Assembly (NCBI RefSeq): GCF_002994745.2
Contig: NC_037090.1
Location: 38,559,001 to 38,623,000 of the forward strand
Length of the DNA stretch: 64,000 nt
Direction: 5' to 3'
Source of the DNA: Rosa chinensis
Taxonomy: Eukaryota > Streptophyta > Magnoliopsida > Rosales > Rosaceae
Part shown: piece by piece, positions 48,843-60,416 of the stretch
How positions within the stretch are numbered: position 1 is the first letter of the stretch
Layout: each line of letters opens with the position of its first letter
The notes under the pieces: model-generated
Told to the model about the DNA's origin: nothing
Databases searched by the model: none
Seen by the model: the letters and a program-made list of their open reading frames with translations, nothing else
Position numbers and translations under genes: made by a program

Positions 48843-51427
48843 AATGCTCGATAGAAATAGTTGAATTTCCTTGAAACAAAATAGATTATTAATATGTGGA
48901 TTTGTAAAATCAACATCAATAATATGCATATGTATTTTGATAAAATTATAAACAAAGTGTATACGCAAATGTGGTGGTTGATGACAAATAAGTTGCGTAT
49001 ATATCTATTTTGAATGTCGAATTTGCAGGGAACATACAAACTCTCAATGTGTGACGACCATTGAAACATGGTGGTGATGGCAAAAATGCATCATTTACGT
49101 GTAAGTATATTAATCATATGGCATAAGTGAAATAACCATTTGATATACATAGATACACAGCGGCAATTTTGATGTGTAATTTAAGTAGCTGTAAATGCTT
49201 ATTTTTGCACAAGTTGGTGTGTGAATCAGTAGCTCCAAGAGTTCATATATAGCATGGTATATCGAGTTGAAGCAAAAGTCCACTAACGTGATAGTGGGAG
49301 TACAACCCACTGTATCATCACATTGCCGGTGAAGCTGTACATAACTGGAATTGACAGCTAGCGTCGCCAATATGAGTACGTGTCTGTGATCATGTAAAGA
49401 TGGAGCATGCTTTCTATATAAAATTTTCAATTGAACATATAGGCAAGCTAATGTTTTGTATCGATGATGCCATGTGCAAAAGATGTATAGCTGGAAGCAT
49501 ATGGTTGAAGTCAACCAATATAAATAACCTTTGAGATAAGGACTTTAATCAAGCACCAGCATGTTTTCTATATATATGGACAAGCATGCATGGTTTTGAT
49601 AGTTGGTTTTAGTGACACATGTAACATAATTATCAACATACAATTAACAAAGCATGAAAAGCATGTTGCTGATATAGGCATGAGGTGAGAGCATCATACT
49701 CTTGATGTATGACCATGCTTAGTTGATTACATAGGAAACACACACATGTCTCTATAGTTACATGCTACCGTGGGCTTGTAAGTGTTGTGCACTTGGAGCC
49801 ATGCAGGGATAAACTATAGGATATAATGCATCGTGTGTATATTATAATCAACCAGATAATGATTTAAAGAAAACTCATCTGGGTGGTTAGAGCATTGCCA
49901 GAGTTTAATCAGTTGAGAGCTAGTGGACTGACCAAAGTCAAGCGTCCATCTCAGATGAGTTGATGGGGGTCGAGTCAAGTTTCGAGTTTTGCTTGTCAAG
50001 CGTCATCTTGGCTGGCTGCTGGGACCTTTGTCCACATATGTTTGCACTTAGTAGGGATAGGGGAAGTTTGGGTAGAGTGCAGCTTGGCCAGCGGAGCTGA
50101 GTTTGTCCAACGGGAGTGAAGGTTGGACTGTGGCGCTCTTGGCCAGTGGTAGCTTGAACATGGGTTCTTGGCGGAGCGGAGTTTTTGGCCGATGGAGCTT
50201 TGGCCAGGTTTGAAGCTCGGCAGAGGGAGCATTTGCTTAGCGATAGTCTTGTCCAGCGGTGGTGCTTGTTGGCGGTGCGACGAGGAGAAGCAGAGCTGCA
50301 GTTCTTCTTGGTGGTGCGTAGAATGGTGCAGATTCCATGTGAACCCATATCTTGGCAGTGTGACAAGACAAGAAGCAGAGCTGGACAAATTTTGTTGGAG
50401 TTTGGCGGAGGTTTGCACGACGACACAAAGGTGGAGGCTTGACGCTGACCAAACCAAACTGGGTGTTGGAGCTTGGCGGCGGTCAAATGATGTTGACGGA
50501 GTGCGACACCAGTACTGCCGCTCCGCTATGGAGGAGTACACTTATGCCAGACAAACTCCCTAAGTGTCTATAGCAAAATTTTTTTTTTTCTTCACTTGCA
50601 TTAAGCGAACTTGATGCTGGTGTTACGCCGCTGGGTTGTGCATTTACTAGTTGCTTAGAGCAAGGCCTAGCGGACTGGACCTTCGCTGGCGGATTGATCC
50701 AAGGCTTGACGACCCCATTGAGATGGCCCATGGCAGTGCCTTGCTCGGCGGAGGCCCCTAGTGGTGGTGTGCTCCGCGGTGGTACCCAGCGGCGTTGTAC
50801 GTTGCTGCCAAGGATGGGATGATGCTAGCAGATGATGCCTGGCGGAGTGCATGCTTCTGCTGACGGTGGTGTTGGCTTGGGCTAGCGTTAGATTTGCTAG
50901 CAGACCGATACGCTGGCAAAAGAATGGCCTGGGCTAGCAGACTTGTGCAATGGCATTGGCGTTGGCGGAAGACCGTGATGGAAGTCTTTAATTTGTTTAA
51001 GTTGCCGTCATGAGTGCCAAAAGTGATTTTGTGGGTGTCCAGAGAACATTGGCACCTTAAAATTTGTTTTGTTTTGGCACTAGGATGGGATGCCGCCAGA
51101 CATGCCACTAGACATTAATGAGGACGGCTAGCACCTAGATGTAGATGAGATGACTCAATTTATATATATATATGTATGTATTTTTTTTGTGTTACTGCCA
51201 AGGATTGGGCAAATACATTTGTGTTGCCGCCAAATATGTTATCGCTAAGTATGGGATTACATTATTTGCTGTAACCAAAAATAAAACCACTAGGAGTAGG
51301 AGCGGATGAGAATCCAAGAAGATGATGCCCAGTGAGCAACTTTGATAATTCAAAGGAAGAGAATAAATTCTTTCAGCTCGTTAGGCTGACTTAACGCATG
51401 GTAAGTGACGAAGTCATTGTATCGGCT
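48843..51427. other. Noncoding 5' internal part of the LARD-like element
   Basis: No gag or pol similarity. A GC-rich zone at 49930-51100 is full of degenerate GGCGGAG, TTGGC and AGCGG words, giving overlapping long frames on both strands (up to 182 codons) with Ser/Thr/Gln/Pro-rich, family-less translations. I read it as decayed repeat rather than genes. Confidence 0.6.
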
Positions 51428-51445
51428 TCCCACAGACGGCACCAA
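51428..51445 (-). other. Primer-binding site of the LARD-like element
   Basis: Directly beside the right LTR the minus strand reads TTGGTGCCGTCTGTGGGA, the form of primer-binding sites common in plant Ty3/gypsy elements (usually TGGCGCCGTCTGTGGG). It fixes the element's orientation and makes the right LTR the 5' LTR. Confidence 0.75.
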
Positions 51446-51932
51446 TGTTAATGTTTGAATCCGTGGGGATCTAATAAATGATAAATAAAGAGAAAGAGAG
51501 AGACGCACGAGAAGTATAGTGGTTCGTCTCCGCCTTAGCTGGAGACTACGTCCACTTGAATATTGTACTATGTGTGTTTGGGCCTTGCGGCCCAAGGGGA
51601 TTACAAAGTGTGTAATGGGATGGAGTTTAAGTGGGCGGAGGCATTCCTTTTATATGTGAAGGAAGTCATCTCCTTTACATTTTCTTAGATGTGAGATGTA
51701 GAAATCACTATTCTAGTCTAGAAAGCATGTTTGTGAAGGCAACTTTGCAAGACCAGGAAGGTGGCTTCCCGGCGATGTATTTGCCACTTGCGGATACAGT
51801 GGCGTAGCTTGAACATAGGGCTACGGGATGCATGTCTCAGTTGGGCCTCACCATGGCTTGTGGGTGTCTCAAAGAGGGTGTTACTTATACTTGGTAATGT
51901 AGCAAAGTAGCTTGCTAATAGAGGTATCTACA
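51446..51932 (-). repeat. 5' LTR of the LARD-like element (right copy)
   Basis: 487 bases, TGTTAATG to TATCTACA on the plus strand, closely matching 35169-35654. Differences are scattered substitutions and one-base indels, suggesting a moderately recent insertion. Confidence 0.92.
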
Positions 51933-51937
51933 GGACC

Positions 51938-52345
51938 CATGCAAGCTTGTGGGGTGTGCTCTATGCAAGGGCACTTGACTTATCAATGCCCCCAACTTAT
52001 TGATAATGGAGGATGGGAGTCTCTGAATGCTATTGGAGGATATCAAGGAGGGCCCCAACGTCCAAGGTATGATCCTTATTCAAATACCTATAGCCCTGGA
52101 TGGAGGGATCACCCCAACTTCAAGTGGACCAACAATGATAACGTTCAGAATCCTCTTGGTGGAAATTTTCAACGTCCTCAAGGGCCATCCTTTCAAAGGC
52201 CCTATCTACCTCCTCCACAAGCCTCAGGTAATGCAAATTCTAATTATGATAAAATGTTTGAGGCTTTAACAAATTCCACGCAGGCTTTGATCCAAGGGCA
52301 ACAAACCCATACAAAGATAGTGCGGATCTTAAGAAGCAAATGGGC
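51938..52345 (+). pseudogene. Gag C-terminus with zinc knuckle, Athila-like element
   Basis: Continues the gag frame interrupted at 35168. CGVCSMQGHLTYQC is a CCHC zinc knuckle (C-x2-C-x4-H-x4-C) for RNA packaging, followed by a Pro/Asn/Gln-rich tail (PQRPRYDPYSNTYSPGW, FQRPYLPPPQ). One base is lost near 52316, shifting the frame into the protease part at 52340. Confidence 0.87.
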
Positions 52346-53377
52346 CAGGCTGTGGACTTCATGGGAAAAATTCATGAGACTGGGAAGCTCCCTAGTAACA
52401 CAATACCCAATCCAAAAGGTAATGTGGAAAACGCATCTGTTGTGACTACTAGGAGTGGAAGAGTGTTTGTGGATCAACCAAAGAGATCAAAGGACACCCA
52501 AGTAATTATTGAAGTTGAGGAAGAGCAAGAGCCCACCAAGTTGGGACTTGAAAAGGACCCTGCAACGTCCAGGGTAGAAGCAAGGACGTCTCCACTTCCT
52601 AAAGAAAATCAGGAGAATAAAGGTAACAACTCTGACTTATCAAATTCGGTTATTGCTTACCCTTCTTCTTCTTGCATGCCCTTTCCACGCAGATTTGCTA
52701 AATCCAAGAAGGATGAGAATGACCAAGCCATCTTGGAAACTTTCAATAAGGTGCAAGTGAACCTACCCCTCCTTGAGGCCATCAAGCAAGTGCCTAAATA
52801 TGCTAAGTTCCTGAAAGAGCTTTATACCACAAGGAGGATAAATCGTGAGAAGGAAGTGGTTAAGGTAAGTAAGAACGTCTCTGCCCTAATTCAGAGGAAG
52901 CTGCACCCCGAATTCAAGGATCCTGGAAGTTTCACCATTCCATGCACTATTGGTCACTCAAGATTTAAGAATGCCATGTTAGACCTAGGAGCATCTGTTA
53001 ACGTTATGCCCTATTCTGTTTATGAAACCATAGGTCTAGGAGAACTTAAATCTGACAATGTTATCATTCAGTTAGCTGACAGGTCAAATGCATGCCCTAG
53101 AGGTCTTTTGGAAGATGTGCTTGTGCAGGTCAACCATCTTATCTTTCCAGCTGACTTCTACGTGTTGGAAATGGAGGACTCTCCTGTGAGTTCCACGCCA
53201 TTACTTTTGGGTCGCCCTTTCTTAAGGACAGCTAGGACAAAGATAGACGTGTACGCTGGATCTCTCACCATGGAATTTGATGATGACGTTATTGGCTTCA
53301 ACATCTTTGAAGCCATGAGGTATCCTCTTGATGTTCATGATTGTTTTTCCATTGATATTCTGGATGATCTTGCGTAG
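52340..53377 (+). pseudogene. Gag-pol linker and aspartic protease, Athila-like element
   Basis: A 345-codon frame. VTTRSGRV and an acidic linker come first, then KYAKFLKELYTTRR, then the retropepsin: FTIPCTIG, MLDLGASVNVMPYSVY (active-site Asp in DLGA, where many retroelements have DTGA or DSGA), DVLVQVNHLIFPADFYVLEM and LLLGRPFLRTARTKID. The protease region itself has no stops. It ends in TAG; pol-like sequence follows in another frame at 53381. Confidence 0.88.
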
Positions 53378-53380
53378 AAA

Positions 53381-54774
53381 ATGTTTGATATCATGAATGA
53401 GGACACCTTAGTCACTACATTTGAACAAGGAGTAGGGTACACCAACAATGGCGTCACAATTCCAGAGGATGAGTTGAAGGACACTTGTGAGGACAAGATC
53501 ATTGCGAATGTGTCCTTCCTGGAGGCATCACCCTTCGTAGGTAAGTCTATTCAACCCTTGTCCATTCAGTTATCTGCTAACAAGACTCTACCTTCAGTGG
53601 TCCAGGCCCCAGAACTTAAGCTAAAACTTCTTCCAGACCACTTGAATTATGTCTATTTAGGGGACAAGGAGACCTTACCAGTGATTGTGTCCTCATTGGC
53701 TATGACCAGATGCTTGAGCGACTAGTTGGACATGATTACTACTACTTCTCGGATGGCTACTCAGGCTACAACCAGATTGCCATAGCCAATGAGGATTAAG
53801 AGAAGACGACGTTCACTTGCCCCTTTGGAACATTTGCATATCGTCGCATGCCCTTTGGACTCTGCAACGCACCAGGTACCCTTCAGAGGTGTATGGTAAG
53901 TATTTTTTCAGATTATATTGAGAAAATCATAGAGGTATTCATGGATGATTTTTCTGTTTTTGGAAAAAGTTTTGATGATTTTCTTAATAATCTGGAAATA
54001 ATCTTAAAACGTTGCATGAAACTAACCTTGTATTAAACTGGGAAAAATGCCATTTTATGGTTAGGCAAGGGATAGTCCTAGGACATATTGTCTCTTCTAG
54101 GGGTATAGAGCTTAACAAAGCTAAGGTAGACCTTGTGCGCTACTTACCCTCTCCCACTTCTGTGAGAGAGATTTGATCTTTCCTTAGTCATGCAGGGTTC
54201 TACAGGAGGTTTATCAAGGACTTTTCCAAGATATCAAGACCTTTTTGCCACCTACTCCAGAAGGATGTGACGTTTACCTTTGACAAGGAGTGCCAAGAAG
54301 CTTTTGACAAGCTTAAGGAGCTTTTGATGTCTGCTCCCATCATGTTACCTCCAGATTGGTCCTTGCCCTTTGAGTTGATGTGTGATGCCTCTGACTACGC
54401 AGTTGGAGCTATTTTGGGGCAACGAAAGGACAAAAGACCCTATGCCATCTATTACGCCTCAAGAACTCTTAATGATGCACAAATGAATTACTCAACTACT
54501 GAAAAAGAGCTTCTTGCAGTTGTTTTTGCACTTGAAAATTTTCATTCTTACTTACTTGGTACTAAAGTTGTTATCTATACTGATCATGCAACTCTCCAAT
54601 ACTTAATGACCAAGAAGGAGGCGAAACCAAGGCTCATTAGATGGGTCCTCCTCCTCCAAGAATTTGATGTGGAGATTAAGGACAAGAAGGGTAGTGAGAA
54701 CATGGTAGCTGACCACTTGAGTCGTTTGGTGCACGCAGAAGACCGTCTCCCTTTGGTGGAGACTTTTCCAGATG
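53381..54774 (+). pseudogene. Reverse transcriptase (deleted) and RNase H, Athila-like element
   Basis: 53381-53700 is the pol leader (LKLLPDHLNYVYLGDKETLP). It jumps at about 53700 straight to QMLERLVGH and DGYSGYNQI, so roughly the first 150 residues of the reverse transcriptase, including the first palm block, are deleted. The rest is recognisable: CPFGTFAYRRMPFGLCNAP, the catalytic [39 protein letters not shown], then RNase H ([43 protein letters not shown]). Further frameshifts and stops occur near 53800, 54030 and 54175. Confidence 0.88.
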
Positions 54775-56105
54775 AGCAGCTCTTTGGAATCCAGGTAAGT
54801 GAACCATGGTATGCAGATATTGTGAATTATATTGTTTCTAAAAAGATTCCTGATACCTTGTCACGTGCTCATAAGGATAGGTTTAAGAAAAATGTTAAAC
54901 AATATGTTTGGGATGAACCTTATCTTTGGAAATATTGCTCTGATCTGTTGATTAAGAGGTGCATACCTGAACATGAGCAAAATGCCATACTTTCTTTTTG
55001 CCATTCTAAAGCATGTGGGGGTCACTTTGGGTCTAAGAAAACTGTGTTTAAGGTGTTGAAATCTGGGTTCTTTTGGCCAACGTTATTTAGGGATGCATAT
55101 GCCTTTTGTTTAACTAGTGATAGATGCCAGAGAACCGGAAATCTAGGTCCTAGAGATCAAATGCCATTGTCTAATATCATAACTGTTGAAATATTTGATG
55201 TCTGGGGTATAGATTTTATGGGACCTTTTCCTTTATCTTTTGGATTTCTCTATATCTTGCTTGTTGTGGACTATGTTTCGAAATGGGTGGAAGCAAAGGC
55301 CACTTGAACTAATGACTCTAAGGTTGTTGCAGATTTTATCAAATCTAACATCTTTAGCAGGTTTGGAATGCCTAGAGTCCTTATTAGTGATGGTGTATCC
55401 CACTTCTGCAATCGAACAATTGAGGCGTTGTTGAAGAAATATGATGTTACACATAAGGTTTCTACACTTTATCACCCCCAGACTAGTGGGCAGGCTGAAG
55501 TCTCTAATCGTGAGATCAAGAGGATATTGGAGAAAACTGTGAACCCTAATAGGAAGGATTGGTCCCTACGTTTGGAGGATGCTTTGTGGGCCTATAGGAC
55601 TACGTACAAAACTCCCATTGGAATGTCACCATATCGGATAGTGTATGGCAAACCTTGCCATTTGCCTGTGGAGCTAGAACACAAAGCCTGGTAGGCAGTG
55701 AAGTAGTTTAGCATGGACCTTGATAAGGTTGGGCTTCATAGGAAGCTATAATTGCAAGAGTTGGAGGAGATAAGGAATGATGCTTTCGAAAGTGCAAGGA
55801 TCTATAAAGAAAAGACAAAAGCCTTCCATGATAAGATGATTGGTGGAAAGACTTTTGTTGTGGGCCAGAAAGTTCTTTTATTCCATTCTCGTCTTAAACT
55901 CTTCCCAGGTAAGCTTCGTTCTCGTTGGATTGGGCCTTTCACTATTACTAATGTGTTTCCTCATGGAGCAGTGCAGATAAAGAGTGAACAGACTGGCAAC
56001 GAGTTCAAAGTCAATGGTCACCGCCTAAAGCCTTATTATGAAGCGTTCGTGGAGCATGAAGTGGAGGCTGTACCCCTCCAAAGTGCCCCACAACCTGAGG
56101 ATTAA
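54775..56105 (+). pseudogene. Integrase, Athila-like element
   Basis: The same frame as RNase H runs into the zinc-binding region ([11 protein letters not shown]...[11 protein letters not shown]) and the catalytic core: [10 protein letters not shown] (first Asp), [19 protein letters not shown] (second Asp) and [15 protein letters not shown] (Glu). Then come [20 protein letters not shown] and the C-terminal [20 protein letters not shown]...[14 protein letters not shown]. No chromodomain. Stops at 55305, 55692 and 55750 break the frame. Confidence 0.88.
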
Positions 56106-58327
56106 ATGGAGGTACAAGTCTAGGCTGAAAGACTATAAACATTAAGCGCTGCTTGGGAGGCAACCTAATTCAGAAGTAGCTGTGAAGGAGTCTACACATG
56201 CAGATTTGCTTTCTCTTTCCCTATTTCTTTCACTTTTCAATTTTCATCTTTGCTTTAGTAGTTCTTTTAGTAAATTTCATCCCTATATACTTATTTGTTT
56301 CATTGCATACTTATGATTGATTACATTAAGGACAATGCAATATTTAAGTGTGGGGGAAGGGATTTATACTTTTGTCTTGAGTCATATATATTGAAAAAAA
56401 ATAAAAAATAAAAAAAATCTAAAAATGTCAAAAATTTTAAAAAAATTTCGTTGCTTTTATTTATTGAGTAATTGAGTCATTTTTGGGTGAAATACTTTCT
56501 TCAAACTAGGCGCATCTATTAAGGTGTGATGTCTAAGGTCTGGTTTGGATTCTAGAAGTGCTAGCAAAGGGTCTCGTCCCCTGCTAAACAAGTGAGCTGA
56601 GCTCCGCCAAAATCGGTCCCCTCCTTACCTAGTCACATCCCAAAGGAGTTACAGAAAAGAGAAAGGAAATAACCTTAGTCCTTTGTTTTTATTTTCGAGT
56701 CATAGGATGCCCTTTCAACTGTCTAGGATGATTCTATATCTCTGAAATTATGGCTAAAAGAGAATCACAATATTGAGATGATTTTAAATAGTATTCTTTG
56801 GTTAATTGAGATATATGAAAAATGTGTGCCTGTGTAGTGGATATGGATTTCGTGACCTTGGTACAAAATATGAGCATGTTAAGTTGAGTGTTGATTCATA
56901 AAAGCCCATATGAGATATTCGAGCCCATGTCCCTTTTTCTTAGAGTGAAATGAAAAATAAACTCTTATTTTCTTGGCGATGTTTTGATGATCTCATTATT
57001 CTTTCATTTGATTGATTGCTTGCCATAAATTAAGTTTGATGGACTAGAGAATGCTAGAATTCACTTTTGTGCTTGTTGAGACTTTTATCAATACATGTTC
57101 CTGATTCTGGAAAGGATAGAGGCACCCTAGGAGTGACCACCATTGCCAAATAAGCCTGTTACCCCATTTGTGCCCGTCGTGAGACTCCCCTGGATAAACC
57201 CCTTTGAACCTACATTAAACCTTTTCTTTCATCACTTTTAAAATCCTTAATCCCTGAACCTTAGTATAGTTACAACCCTACCCTTTGTTCTAAGAACTTA
57301 GTGGAGCTATCTTTTGAGACTTTACTTGAGGATTTGGCGTCAATGATGAAGGATGAGAAGAGGTGAAAGTTCAAGTGTGGGGGTAGACTTGTCCATAAGA
57401 AAAAAAAATGTATGTGAAAGTCGTGAAAGAGAAAGTTGAAAAGAAAAACAAATGTGTACGACTAAGAAAAGAAAAAGAAAAATATGTTTATGGATTTTAG
57501 TCCCCCATACTTGGTGAGTTGGAATTTGTTTGAATTGAAGGCCCACTATCGAAAAATTTGGCCTTTGTCCAATCCACTAGAATTCAAAGGAAGTTTAGAA
57601 TGAAGATTGGGTCCAACATGAAAACATTAGGCCCATTTATAAAGCCTCTATAGGATGTGACATTTTGCATGCTTTGGTGGAGAAGTCTTTACATCAACAT
57701 GAGCTCTACTAGGTTTTTAGGATACTTTGTTAAATTCCTTACATTTCGTTTCTTTAAACCTTGAGCTTGGCCCCATTACAACCTTTAATAAGACCTTTTT
57801 GATCCTTAAGATGGGACAGCCTTTGATCTGTGGAAATGAGTTACAAGAGTTGAACCCATGGCTTGGGTCCATCTGTGCAAGTAGTTGATATCTTTCATGA
57901 GATCTTTGAAAAATTATAGTCACAAAGTGCTTTTCGTTTCTTATATATATGTGAGCTATTTGATTGCCTTAAAATATGTTCTCTCACATATAATTGAGTG
58001 ATTATAAGCTTTTAAGCATTACCTTGAATTCTGAGAGAAGAAAGAGTTGATATACCTTGTGAGGATATGAATCATACTTGTCTGAAATATGCTGAGCTCC
58101 ACCCCATCACCATTATTACAACCAAGTCCTACTTGCATATGTGTAGATCATGTGTTTTAATTAACTCTCGAATGCCTAAACATTGATTCTTGGTTGAGCG
58201 CTAATTTTGATGTTGTGAAAGTAGGAGATTTCTGAGACAAAATGTTGAAGGGCAACAGAGTTTTCATTTGTTGTGTCTATGTTGTGATTTTGCTAAGGGA
58301 CTAGCAAAAGCTAAGTGTGGGGGAATT
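56106..58327 (+). other. 3' noncoding region of the Athila-like element
   Basis: Begins with the Athila-typical phrase AAGCGCTGCTTGGGAGGCAA (56144). The motif AAGTGTGGGGG, or nearly so, occurs three times (56346, 57372 and 58313). The last copy abuts the 3' LTR (GTGTGGGGGAATT/TGATA) and is the working polypurine tract. An A-rich tract lies at 56393-56445. A 48-base repeat of the leader lies at 56554-56601. No envelope-like open frame was found in 2.2 kb. Confidence 0.75.
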
Positions 58328-58887
58328 TGATAAGAGCATTTTAATGCGACGTTTTAACTGTTATTTCCTCATATTTACTTAGTTATTTCCTTAAATGAAT
58401 CCGTTAAGTTTAGGAAAGTTTCCATTTCTTACTTTTAGAAAGTTTCCATTTTTCATTTTTGGAAAGTTTCTATTTTCTTTTTAGGAAAGTTTCTATTTTT
58501 AGTAATAGTTTCTATTTTCAGGTCCTTGGAGCAAACAAGTGGAAATGAACTCAAGAAAGGAAAGAGGAGCTAGCCAACGTTGAGAGGTGTTAAGACAAGA
58601 GGCAATGGGCTGCACAAATGAGCAGAAATGAAGTTTCCCTGTTCCAACCAAGAAACCCTGTTCAAAAGAGGAAAGTGTATCAAGCAAGATTCCGAAGCCA
58701 ACCAAGAAACTTGATCTAAATAATGAAGGAATGACGTTGGAGACAACATGGCTTGAAGATGACGCAACATGGTCCAAAAACTCTATGGATTAAATTGGAT
58801 TTTCGGCAAAATAGATAAAACCCCATGGAAATTAGGGTTTTGCGATGTCAAGAGAATTTTTTTGGGATGACTTTTGTGTTTTTCCAT

Positions 58888-58939
<52 letters not shown>

Positions 58940-60416
58940 GTGAAAATCAAGAAGAGAATAAAGAGATTACGTTGGAGAAGATTTAGGGAGAGTTTTAAGG
59001 AAAGAAGAAGTGTGTGCAACAAGAAAAAGGTCCAAAACAAGTCTAGGTTCATCCCCAAATTTCCTAAAGGAATTTTGGCCGAAATTCATGAAGAAAATTA
59101 GAAAATCCTTATATACTTTCGGCAATAATATATAATGAAGGGATTTAGACTTATTTTGGAGAGTTTTGATTGGTTGGACAACACAATAGGGCTTACATGG
59201 AAATTTTCGATTGGTTAGAGTTATGTGGCATTTTATTATAATTCCTTGGAAAATCATAGAAGAATCAAGAAGCTTGGAGATCCCTTACCGTTCCCCTATA
59301 TATACCCCCTCATATGTTGACGTTTGACGCACCTCATAATTCAGAAATTTCTCTCCATAACGTCAAGACTCTTTCCATCCTCTAGTTCACTTTCAACGTT
59401 TCAAGCAAGGAAGAAGAAGAGAAGAAGAAGCCGTGAGCATCATCATCCATCATCCACCTTGAAGACTTGCTTCCAAGATTCAAGACTCCATAACGTCAAC
59501 TTCTCCATCCCCATCTCCATCTCACGGTGTAATTTGTCCTCTTTCTTTGTAACCTTGTTTGATTTTTGTTGGAATTGTTTCTAGTTGACAACAATGTTTG
59601 AACAAAGTTTAAATCCGAATTCTTATGATTAAATGAAATTTTTGATTCCTATGATTGTGATTCTATAGTTGCTTTTGTGAGATTGTTCAATTAAATTTGC
59701 TTGATCGATATCTTTTATATGTTTGTCTTAATTGGTTCGAAACTTTTAGGGTTTGCATATAATTGATGCTAGATTTAAGTTTATGATTCACCTAATAGTT
59801 TTGTGAACTTGAGTCAAAAGTAGTAAAGGCTTTGGACAAAAGTCGAATTTAATTGAAAATGAATGCAAATAGATGAACTTTTTCATACTAGGTTGTGCAC
59901 TTAAGTTGATAACCTTTCTCTATGTGTTTTGCGTTGAACATGTTTTGATTAGCTGGCTTTCTAGACTTTGATTGCATGTTTGATAGGATTGATCTATGTG
60001 CTTTCTCTTAGATTAATTAGTGAAGGAAAGTAAAATATGGAAAATCATTGGCTTCAAATGTTTTAGATGATCAACTTCTTTCTCATGACTTAGAAGAACA
60101 ATTGTAGGGTTTGAATCGAATTTGATGTTTGGAATGGGTTTTATCTTTGTTTTTTGCGTTTCACCTTTGTATATGTGTTTTTGTATTTTCTGAATTTTAT
60201 TTCTTTTAATTTTCGAAATCTAAAACCTAAATCCCCCTTAATTTCGTAATTAGTATATATTCTTGTAAATATTATACTTTGTGTTTATTTTAATTCTTTA
60301 ATTGTTTTACAATGACAGGTGTATCCTCAATCCCCGGAATAGAACGATCCCTATTTACTATATACTAACGATGACATTTTGTATGGTTAAATTATATGCT
60401 TGCTTTGAGCGTATCA
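58328..60416 (+). repeat. 3' LTR of the Athila-like element
   Basis: 2089 bases from TGATAAGAGC to GAGCGTATCA. It has a TATATATA box at 59297-59304 and a (GA)n run at 58891-58935 that is much longer than in the other copies. Its last bases supply an apparent C-terminal extension and stop to the interrupted hAT transposase frame. Compared with 24947-26846 it shows scattered substitutions and one extra short block near 58470. Confidence 0.93.

Larger units (their letters stand above)
35169..51932 (-). mobile_element. Non-autonomous LTR element (LARD-like) inserted in gag
   Basis: Two LTRs of 486 and 487 bases (35169-35654 and 51446-51932) and the perfect target duplication GGACC (35164-35168 and 51933-51937). 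The primer-binding site next to the right LTR shows that it runs on the minus strand. Subtracting two CACTA inserts leaves about 5.8 kb of internal DNA with no gag, protease, reverse transcriptase or integrase, so it must have moved using proteins of another element. The internal part holds a 1.6 kb GC-rich tandem repeat. Confidence 0.92.
24947..60416 (+). mobile_element. Athila-type Ty3/gypsy retrotransposon with nested insertions
   Basis: Bounded by LTRs starting TGATA and ending TATCA and by the target duplication TTATA (24942-24946 and 60417-60421), inside a hAT transposase gene. Order: 5' LTR (truncated at 26846), a CACTA-like segment, leader, gag (34129), a nested LTR element, zinc knuckle, protease, reverse transcriptase/RNase H, integrase (to 56105), a long 3' noncoding part with purine-rich motifs, and the 3' LTR. 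No chromodomain follows the integrase, and the layout and protein sequence fit the Athila/Tat lineage. Gag and pol contain several stops, frameshifts and a deletion, so it is not autonomous. Confidence 0.9.

Noticed and set aside
49938..50563. Overlapping frames of 131-182 codons on both strands
   Set aside because: A GC-rich low-complexity zone of the LARD-like element with frames open on both strands and no conserved motif; not supported as gag or any gene.
56106..58327. Envelope-like gene between integrase and 3' LTR, as in some Athila elements
   Set aside because: Only short frames (under 70 codons) with no membrane-protein pattern.
60392..60416. True C-terminus of the hAT transposase (NDTLKASI and stop)
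   Set aside because: These codons belong to the end of the inserted 3' LTR, as shown by the same sequence at the end of the solo LTR at 17467.
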